The position numbers were made by a program, and so were the translations under genes. Of a stretch of DNA of 5,211 nucleotides, positions 1 to 4,261 are shown one piece after another. The notes below the pieces were generated by a model. It was not told where the DNA came from. It did no database searches and saw only the letters and a program-made list of their open reading frames with translations. The stretch comes from Halovenus sp. (GTDB lineage: Archaea > Halobacteriota > Halobacteria > Halobacteriales > Haloarculaceae), in contig PUMG01000013.1 in assembly GCA_003551265.1 (NCBI GenBank), forward strand, positions 1-5,211, read 5' to 3'. Position 1 is the first letter of the stretch, and the number at the start of each line of letters is the position of its first letter.

Positions 1-1006
1 ACGCCGCCGTCCGAAAGAGGTCGAACTGGCGACGCAGAAGCTCTTCAGCAATCCCGTCCATCGAGCGGTCGAGCTGTGGCCAGAGCTGGTCTGCAACGAT
101 GTCCGGGCGCTCGAACAGAAGTGCAATCGGTGTGGTCCCGCGAGCGGTGAAGCGCTCACGGATGGCCGTCTCGTCGAGCGCTTCGACAGGTTCGGGGAAG
201 AAAATCCCCTCTCGCGGGTCCGCGAGGAGTTCGCGCGAGAAGTGTTGAAAGCGGGCGACGTTCTCGCCCGAGAGCACCGCCGCAACGTTGCGTTCAGGGT
301 CGGTGGGGTCGATGACGACGACCGGGTCACGAAACGACGCCGTCCCGTGGTCTTCGGGGTCGAACCTGACAGGCGGTTTCCAGTCCGCTGCGGCCTCGAC
401 GAGCGGTCGAAATCCGCCGTGTTCGACGACGAGCAACTCCGTGAGATAGCCCGAAAAGCCCTCGGTTCGGAGGTCGCTCCCGTAGATACCGATTCCCGTC
501 AGGAACTGCTTGCAGACACGGATGTCCGCAGCGAGCTCTGATGTGATTCGCTCGCGGAGATAGCGGGTGTGAAACGGCGTTCGGTCGACCGAGGACTGGA
601 TTTCGGTAGCATCCTCGACCGCATAACACGGGACGAGGTCGACATCGAAGCCGTCGATTTCACCGACGACGTAGGGGTGTTCGGCGTAGTCCTCGCGCCC
701 GTCAGGCAGGACTGCGTGACCCACGTCGAGTCCGAAGCGTCGGAGCTTGGAGCGCTCCAGCGAGGGGGGAAAGCACACGAAGAGGTCGATGTCACGGTCG
801 CCAGCCAGCCACGTGCCGCGTGCGGTCGAGCCGACCTGGACGATGCTCACGTCGACCGGCAGGGCGGAGACCGCCGCCTTCGTCCGCTCGACGAGCTTCT
901 CGACAGCAGCCACGAGCGCCTCTCGCTCGGCATGGTCGGGTTCGACTCGTTCGTGTACCCGGGCAGTGACCGCTTCGAACGTCTCACGGTCGTCCTCGTC
1001 GCTCAT
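1..1006 (-). CDS. cca: CCA-adding enzyme (tRNA nucleotidyltransferase, archaeal class I), C-terminus cut off by window edge
   Basis: Adds or repairs the 3'-terminal CCA of tRNAs from CTP and ATP in the cytoplasm, without a nucleic acid template. I translated it by hand from the ATG at 1006-1004; 335 codons are visible without a stop and the frame leaves the window at base 2. The nucleotidyltransferase signature is at residues 59-77: GSTARGTW followed by GDRDIDLFV. D72 and D74 would be the metal-binding pair, and D123 in DVDLVPCY the third carboxylate, matching the arrangement known in the Archaeoglobus enzyme. Further on are KQFLTGIGIYGSDL and GFSGYLTELLVVEHGGF, stretches typical of the archaeal family. 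Family members are usually about 430-460 residues, so roughly 100-120 residues of the tail domain are missing. No Shine-Dalgarno sequence precedes the start. It is divergent from a tRNA gene that needs this enzyme. Identification is by recognised motifs, with little doubt. Confidence 0.95.
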   Translation of the reverse strand, partial: MSDEDDRETFEAVTARVHERVEPDHAEREALVAAVEKLVERTKAAVSALPVDVSIVQVGSTARGTWLAGDRDIDLFVCFPPSLERSKLRRFGLDVGHAVLPDGREDYAEHPYVVGEIDGFDVDLVPCYAVEDATEIQSSVDRTPFHTRYLRERITSELAADIRVCKQFLTGIGIYGSDLRTEGFSGYLTELLVVEHGGFRPLVEAAADWKPPVRFDPEDHGTASFRDPVVVIDPTDPERNVAAVLSGENVARFQHFSRELLADPREGIFFPEPVEALDETAIRERFTARGTTPIALLFERPDIVADQLWPQLDRSMDGIAEELLRRQFDLFRTAA

Positions 1007-1057
1007 ACCGGTGGTTGACGGTAAATACGTGAAAGCGTGTCGGTGCGGACGCGAAAC

Positions 1058-1073
1058 GAAACGCCTATTTTAT
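1058..1073 (+). promoter_or_regulatory. Promoter of tRNA-Asn (BRE plus TATA box)
   Basis: A purine-rich BRE-like stretch (GAAACGCC, 1058-1065) runs straight into the TATA-like TATTTTAT (1066-1073). Its centre is about 27 nt upstream of the mature tRNA 5' end at 1096, the usual haloarchaeal spacing. Read on the other strand, the same AT-rich element lies about 63 nt upstream of the cca start, so it might also serve cca. A second AT-rich candidate for cca, TAAATA at 1022-1027, is only about 18 nt from its ATG, too close for leaderless initiation there. Confidence 0.7.
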
Positions 1074-1095
1074 CGATGCGACTACCCGAAAGTGA

Positions 1096-1168
1096 GCCGC
1101 CGTAGCTCAGCTGGTAGAGCGCCACGCTGTTAACGTGGTTGTCCCAGGTTCGAGTCCTGGCGGCGGCG
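1096..1168 (+). tRNA. tRNA-Asn (anticodon GUU)
   Basis: A full cloverleaf can be drawn. The acceptor stem is GCCGCCG (1096-1102) with CGGCGGC (1161-1167). The D stem is GCTC/GAGC (1105-1108 and 1117-1120) with GG in its loop. The anticodon stem is CCACG/CGTGG (1122-1126 and 1134-1138) around the loop CTGTTAA, with anticodon GTT at 1129-1131. The variable loop is 5 nt (1139-1143). The T stem is CCAGG/CCTGG (1144-1148 and 1156-1160) around TTCGAGT. All stems pair perfectly. The discriminator base is G1168, as expected for tRNA-Asn. The genome continues with CTT, so CCA is not encoded and must be added by the neighbouring enzyme. There is no intron. Confidence 0.97.
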
Positions 1169-1212
1169 CTTCTCCGACACCGTCTTGTCGACAATCTAGT
1201 TAGTTCCGGTAG

Positions 1213-1218
1213 TTTAAT
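1213..1218 (+). promoter_or_regulatory. TATA box for the transporter transcript
   Basis: TTTAAT sits in a locally AT-rich stretch downstream of the tRNA. Its centre is about 29 nt upstream of the ATG at 1245, so transcription would start at or just before that ATG. That leaves either a leaderless small ORF or a leader of about 225 nt ahead of the transporter start at 1469. It is the only good TATA candidate I see between the tRNA and the transporter. Confidence 0.5.
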
Positions 1219-1244
1219 CATAACGCCATCTGATAAGTGACAGT

Positions 1245-1472
1245 ATGTTACATGCTGGTAATCAACTGGAGAGTACGTGGGAACAACGTCCTCCGGTGGT
1301 GGAGAGATGGCATTCCGCGATGAGGATAGGTCGTCCAGCGATGGAGACAGGTCGTCCAGCGATGGAGACAGGTCGTCCCGCAACAGAGACTGTTCGTCCT
1401 GTAGCCGGAATAACTGATTCCGCGACACGGGAAAATAGTCTCGTCTTCTACGGGTCAGGTGGTGAGAGATGA
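1245..1472 (+). CDS. Doubtful small ORF (75 aa) with heptapeptide repeats, ATGA-coupled to the transporter
   Basis: No recognised family. In its favour, the ATG lies about 29 nt downstream of a TATA-like box, as expected for a leaderless message. Its TGA (1470-1472) overlaps the transporter ATG (1469-1471) as ATGA, a typical translational coupling geometry. Residues about 26-53 carry a repeat of seven residues with consensus METGRPA, and the Pro codon is written three ways (CCA, CCC, CCT) in successive units. Against it, only about 43 percent of third codon positions are G or C by my count, far below the flanking genes. The protein is Arg-rich rather than acidic, and the opposite strand is also open across the repeat. 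It could be a leader peptide that sets transporter translation, or simply an untranslated leader that happens to be open. Confidence 0.3.
   Translation: MLHAGNQLESTWEQRPPVVERWHSAMRIGRPAMETGRPAMETGRPATETVRPVAGITDSATRENSLVFYGSGGER
1298..1402 (+). repeat. Tandem 21-bp repeat, about five units, the outer ones degenerate
   Basis: Units lie at 1298-1318, 1319-1339, 1340-1360, 1361-1381 and 1382-1402. Units 1340-1360 and 1361-1381 differ at a single position (19), CCAGC against CCCGC at the unit end. Unit 1319-1339 differs slightly, and the first and last units are clearly diverged. The core reads GATGGAGACAGG then TCGTCC. The period equals seven codons, so length changes would keep a reading frame. 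The junctions at 1334-1345 and 1355-1366 read TCCA-GCGA-TGGA, which can form short hairpins with a GNRA-type loop. The array lies in the leader of the transporter gene. Confidence 0.85.
1458..1465 (+). promoter_or_regulatory. Ribosome binding site of the transporter gene
   Basis: GGTGGTGA ends 3 nt before the ATG at 1469 and matches the haloarchaeal Shine-Dalgarno consensus GGAGGTGA at 7 of 8 positions. The spacing is slightly short. It supports 1469 as the start, on a message with a leader rather than a leaderless one. Confidence 0.6.
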
Positions 1473-3007
1473 GCGTCGACCCGGGCAAACTGGTCGCAAG
1501 TTTCAGAGATGAGGTCGACCCGACAGTGACTGGACTCACGCTGGCGGTGCTCGCGCTGTTCGTCCTGTTCAGAGCCGCGTTTCCGGAGACCGTCTCTCAG
1601 GATGTGCTCCCGGGGATTCGGACGTGGATGCTCGACGTGTTCGGTCCGCTGTTCACCGTGTTGATGGTGGTGTTCGTCCTGTTTGCGGTCGTCATCATCG
1701 TCGGTCCGTGGGGGAACATCAGACTGGGAGGAGAGGGAACAACCCCGACGTACTCGTATCCGGCGTATTTCGCGATGTTCTTCTCTGCCGGTATCGCCGC
1801 TGGCATCGTGTTCTGGACGGTTGGTGAACCGCTGTTCCATCTGGAAGGGACACCGCTTTCCGGTGGCGAGGGGGGTGACCGGGAGGCGATGCAGACGACG
1901 TTTTTCCACTGGGGCATCTCCGCCTGGAGTGCCTACGTCGCCGTTGCCATCCCCATCGCATACTACGCCTACAACAAAGGAGCACCGCTTCGACTGGCGA
2001 CACTGTTGATGCCGCTCATCGGGAAAGAGAACGTGACTCATCCCGCCGCAAAGCTGGTCGACGTGCTGGGTGTGTTCGCTACGATTGGGGGCATCGCTGT
2101 CTCCGTCGGACTCGTCGGCCCACAGTTCCTCTCGGGTGTCGAGTTCCACTGGGGAACGGAAACGACAGATATCGATACGACAATCGTCATCGGCGGTCTC
2201 ACAGTCATCTTCACCGTGTCGGTCATCACCGGCGTCAAGCGGGGAATCCGACGAATCGCTGGCGTCAACCTCATTCTGTTCACCGTTGCGGGGGTGGCCG
2301 TGCTCGTGCTCGGACCGACACAGTACATCGTCACAAACGGTGTCTGGGCGTTTGTCGACTACATTCTCAACTTCGTTCAGATGACTGCTGCGACGATGAC
2401 GCCCGGTGGTGAACAGGAGTGGTTCAACACCTGGACGCTGTTCTACTGGGTGTGGTGGTTCTCGTGGGCACCGTTCGCGGGGCTGTTTCTGGCGTCTATC
2501 TCGCGCGGGCGAACGCTCCGGACAGTAGCGGGAACGGGTGTGTTCGTCGCCGGACTCGCGACACTCCTGTGGTTCGCAATCGTCGGCAACGCCACGCTCC
2601 ACACACAGACGGAGGGTGTCGTCGACCTGCTGGCTATCGAGGGCTTCGCTATCGAGGAAGTCGCCGGGTTCGCCATGTTCGATGCGTTCCCAGTCGGTGA
2701 GTTGCTGGTGTTCGGCCTGTTCGCGCTCATTCTCACGTGGCTCGTGACGTCTGCGGACACGTCGACGCTCATCATCGCCATTCTCGGAACGAAACCCGGC
2801 ATTGCACCCGAGAGTGCAACCCGTGCGTTCTGGGGAATTCTTCAGGGCGGGATGGCGCTCGGTCTGATTCTCATCGGTGGCGCGGACGCGCTCCAGACGG
2901 CAGCAGTCGTCACCGGCGGTCCGATTGGTGTGATTGCACTCCTTGGTATCTTTGGACTGGGATGGAGTTTCTACCAGGAGACGGACGAGGAGGATGATGA
3001 CTCATGA
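1469..3007 (+). CDS. BCCT-family transporter (glycine betaine/choline/carnitine type)
   Basis: An integral membrane secondary transporter of 512 residues with about 12 hydrophobic segments, predicted to import a quaternary-ammonium compatible solute such as glycine betaine for osmoprotection. Family hallmarks are visible. These include MFFSAGIAAGIVFWTVGEPL (103-122, TM3 region), FHWGISAWSAY (146-156) with aromatic-cage residues W148, W153 and Y156, and the BCCT signature WTLFYWVWWFSWAPF (322-336) followed by ISRGRT (344-349). TSAD at 427-430 matches the position of the Na2-site Thr/Ser pair known in BetP, so sodium coupling is plausible. The glycine stretch that is GMGIG in BetP reads GIAAG here (108-112). 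Both termini are short, and the protein ends in the acidic tail ETDEEDDDS without the long C-terminal osmosensing helix of BetP. The start is backed by the ribosome binding site at 1458. Its stop overlaps the next gene as ATGA. The exact substrate is inference. Confidence 0.93.
   Translation: MSVDPGKLVASFRDEVDPTVTGLTLAVLALFVLFRAAFPETVSQDVLPGIRTWMLDVFGPLFTVLMVVFVLFAVVIIVGPWGNIRLGGEGTTPTYSYPAYFAMFFSAGIAAGIVFWTVGEPLFHLEGTPLSGGEGGDREAMQTTFFHWGISAWSAYVAVAIPIAYYAYNKGAPLRLATLLMPLIGKENVTHPAAKLVDVLGVFATIGGIAVSVGLVGPQFLSGVEFHWGTETTDIDTTIVIGGLTVIFTVSVITGVKRGIRRIAGVNLILFTVAGVAVLVLGPTQYIVTNGVWAFVDYILNFVQMTAATMTPGGEQEWFNTWTLFYWVWWFSWAPFAGLFLASISRGRTLRTVAGTGVFVAGLATLLWFAIVGNATLHTQTEGVVDLLAIEGFAIEEVAGFAMFDAFPVGELLVFGLFALILTWLVTSADTSTLIIAILGTKPGIAPESATRAFWGILQGGMALGLILIGGADALQTAAVVTGGPIGVIALLGIFGLGWSFYQETDEEDDDS
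2989..2997 (+). promoter_or_regulatory. Ribosome binding site for the small membrane protein, inside the transporter gene
   Basis: GGAGGATGA lies within the last acidic codons of the transporter gene. The GGAGG core ends 10 nt before the ATG at 3004. It resembles the anti-16S consensus GGAGGTGA and supports separate initiation of the downstream ORF as well as coupling through ATGA. Confidence 0.5.
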
Positions 3008-3234
3008 CTGGAGTACTCGACACGATTGGCGCAACGACGACGGGAATGCAACTGCTGTTACTTGCGTGGCTGCTGAGCGGACAGTTACTCGTGCTCTCGT
3101 TCGTAATCCCACAGATAGCCGAAGGGCTGTCGGCGACAGTGCTGATTTTCGCGGCGATAACGTTCATCGGCTCAGGACTGGTGTATCTGGCGCTGTTGCC
3201 GTTCGAACCAGAACGCTCGGCAGCCAGCGGTTGA
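3004..3234 (+). CDS. Small two-helix membrane protein coupled to the BCCT transporter
   Basis: Not a family I recognise. It is 76 residues long. There are two clear hydrophobic segments, about 15-36 (MQLLLLAWLLSGQLLVLSF and on) and 44-66 (ATVLIFAAITFIGSGLVYLA). A short loop containing PQIAEG separates them, and a hydrophilic tail FEPERSAASG follows. There is no signal peptide cleavage site and no cysteine or metal motif. The ATG overlaps the transporter stop as ATGA, with a Shine-Dalgarno-like GGAGG 10 nt upstream, so the two proteins should be made together. That suggests an accessory or regulatory subunit of the transporter in the cytoplasmic membrane. The role is inference from context only. 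The ORF itself is well supported by position, frame and composition. Confidence 0.8.
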   Translation: MTGVLDTIGATTTGMQLLLLAWLLSGQLLVLSFVIPQIAEGLSATVLIFAAITFIGSGLVYLALLPFEPERSAASG

Positions 3235-3241
3235 CCGTGAT

Positions 3242-3251
3242 GATTTAAATC
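3242..3251 (+). promoter_or_regulatory. TATA box of the MinD-like ATPase gene (perfect palindrome)
   Basis: GATTTAAATC is a 10-bp perfect palindrome in an otherwise GC-rich gap. Its centre is about 29 nt upstream of the ATG at 3276, so transcription should start a few bases before that codon. This excludes the in-frame GTG at 3267, only about 20 nt from the box, as the start on this transcript. Confidence 0.6.
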
Positions 3252-3265
3252 GTTGGTGGTTGTAC

Positions 3266-3270
3266 GGTGA
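3266..3270 (+). promoter_or_regulatory. Shine-Dalgarno-like GGTGA before the ATPase start
   Basis: GGTGA is followed by 5 nt and then the ATG at 3276, the ideal distance. It includes the GTG that a longer ORF would use as its start, which argues for ATG 3276 instead. It would be present only on messages reading through from the transporter genes, since the local promoter probably starts downstream of it. Confidence 0.45.
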
Positions 3271-3275
3271 GTACG

Positions 3276-4133
3276 ATGGACTCGTACGTCTGTGCGATTG
3301 CTGGTGGCAAAGGCGGTGTTGGTCGGACGACCACAGCAATCAATCTTGGAACCGCACTCGAAGCGCAAGCGTACGATGTTGTCGTCGTCGACGCCGACCT
3401 GGGGATGTCGAACGTCGCGGCGATGATGGGTGCAGAACCGGACAAGACGATCCACGACGTACTCGCCGGAAACGCAACGGTCGAAGAGGCGCTGGTCGAA
3501 CTGGACTCTGGTCTCACGCTGTTGCCCGGCGAGTGGGCAATCGAAGCCTACGGAGACGCCGATGCGGCGCAGCTCAGAGATGTCGTCGAGACGCTTCGAC
3601 AGAGCTACGACGTGGTGCTCATCGACACGAGTGCTGGCATCAGCCACGAGAAGACGGTGTCCGTAGGACTTGCCGACGGAACAGTGGTCGTCACCACCGC
3701 CAGTGACGTCTCGCTGGCAGACGCACACAAAACCGCACAACTGGTCGAACGTGTCGGGGGAACTGTACTCGGAACGGTCCTGACGTGCGTGACCACGTCG
3801 GCACAGGTGACTGACGCACACGAGCGCCTGGAACACCCGTTGCTCGGAGCGATTCCCGAAGAGCTCTCCATAGCGAGTGAGCCACTCGTCGTAACGGACG
3901 AATCGAGTGTCGCTGGGGGGGCCTATGGGTCGCTGTCGGGGACTCTCATGGCCATCATGTTCGATGGAGCTGACCCGAGCGTTATCGACGTTGTGTTCGA
4001 ACCCGAGTGGGTCGATGAATCCGAAGAAGACGAGGACGACGAGGACGACAGTTCGGGAGACGGTGGCGAGCCAGACCAGGACGACGATGATGACGATGAC
4101 GACGGTGGTGGCGTTCTCGGTCTGTTTAATTGA
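3276..4133 (+). CDS. MinD/ParA-family ATPase with Arg in the P-loop and a polyacidic tail
   Basis: 285 residues from ATG 3276. A SIMIBI-class P-loop ATPase of the MinD/ParA group, which usually dimerises on ATP and positions cell structures, septa or DNA. The deviant Walker A at residues 10-20 reads GGKGGVGRTTT. The signature lysine K12 is kept, but the P-loop lysine is R17. The switch I region is VVVVDADLGMSN (D39, D41). Walker B is VVLIDTSAG (D117), with Ser where MinD proteins usually have Pro. TTASDVSLADAHKT (140-153) matches the MinD switch II and following region. The core ends near residue 245. Next is a tail of mostly Asp and Glu (247-276, with eight Asp in a row at 269-276) and the tip GGGVLGLFN. 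Haloarchaea carry several MinD paralogues, and I cannot say which this is. It has its own promoter and lies between the transporter pair and pheA; no ParB- or MinE-like partner is visible. Confidence 0.9.
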   Translation: MDSYVCAIAGGKGGVGRTTTAINLGTALEAQAYDVVVVDADLGMSNVAAMMGAEPDKTIHDVLAGNATVEEALVELDSGLTLLPGEWAIEAYGDADAAQLRDVVETLRQSYDVVLIDTSAGISHEKTVSVGLADGTVVVTTASDVSLADAHKTAQLVERVGGTVLGTVLTCVTTSAQVTDAHERLEHPLLGAIPEELSIASEPLVVTDESSVAGGAYGSLSGTLMAIMFDGADPSVIDVVFEPEWVDESEEDEDDEDDSSGDGGEPDQDDDDDDDDGGGVLGLFN

Positions 4134-4220
4134 GAGGGAGTATCGTCCGTGTTCGGAGAGTCTCGCCACGATGTCCAACGAGAAATCTCTGATGACGTAC
4201 GATACTTCTGGTGAGCTACT
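4134..4220. other. Gap between the ATPase and the pheA promoter, with nested inverted repeats
   Basis: AGTATCGT (4139-4146) is the exact inverse of ACGATACT (4199-4206). Inside it, TCTCG (4161-4165) pairs with CGAGA (4179-4183), extended by AGAG (4157-4160) with CTCT (4187-4190) across a 3-nt bulge. No T-rich tract follows, so this is not a classic archaeal terminator. It could be a 3'-end structure of the ATPase mRNA or an upstream control site for pheA. The open frames here run through the pheA TATA box and are not credible. Confidence 0.5.
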
Positions 4221-4231
4221 CCGCCGACCGG

Positions 4232-4238
4232 TATATAA
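4232..4238 (+). promoter_or_regulatory. TATA box of pheA
   Basis: TATATAA is a strong archaeal TATA box centred 27 nt upstream of the ATG at 4262, so the message should be leaderless. CCGGT (4228-4232) and ACCGG (4242-4246) form an inverted repeat centred on the box, which a repressor could use. This fixes the start at 4262 and rules out the in-frame GTG at 4211, which lies upstream of the promoter. Confidence 0.8.
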
Positions 4239-4261
4239 GGAACCGGCGTGTACGGCGGGGT

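Larger units (their letters stand above)
1169..1468. other. Intergenic/leader region between tRNA-Asn and the transporter gene
   Basis: These 300 bases hold no gene I can support firmly. They contain a promoter candidate (TATA-like at 1213-1218), a tandem array of 21-bp units (about 1298-1402), and an open frame of 75 codons (1245-1472) that overlaps the transporter start by 4 bases. An open frame also exists on the minus strand, but it runs through the tRNA and is not credible. The region may be a structured or regulatory 5' leader for the transporter mRNA, or may encode a short peptide; the sequence does not decide between them. Confidence 0.6.

Noticed and set aside
569..1018. Plus-strand ORFs over the first kilobase (also 242-541 and 747-1133).
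   Set aside because: They are antisense to cca, whose conserved motifs are clear on the minus strand. One of them also runs into the tRNA.
1298..1402. The 21-bp repeats as a CRISPR array.
   Set aside because: The units are directly adjacent with no unique spacers, and there are no cas genes.
1003..1539. Minus-strand ORF of 178 codons covering the tRNA and the transporter start, with repeats of LSPSLDD.
   Set aside because: It runs antisense through a complete tRNA gene and into the transporter coding region. Its repeats are the other-strand reading of the 21-bp array, and it has no promoter or ribosome binding site.
1448..2602. Long minus-strand ORF (384 codons) opposite the BCCT gene.
   Set aside because: A shadow frame typical of GC-rich coding DNA; the plus strand encodes an unmistakable BCCT transporter here.
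3267..3275. GTG start for the ATPase adding three residues.
   Set aside because: It lies too close to the TATA box and inside the Shine-Dalgarno sequence that fits ATG 3276.
4211..4261. Extended GTG start for pheA adding 17 residues.
   Set aside because: The extension contains the TATA box, and the family motif GPAGTYSH begins a few residues after the ATG at 4262.
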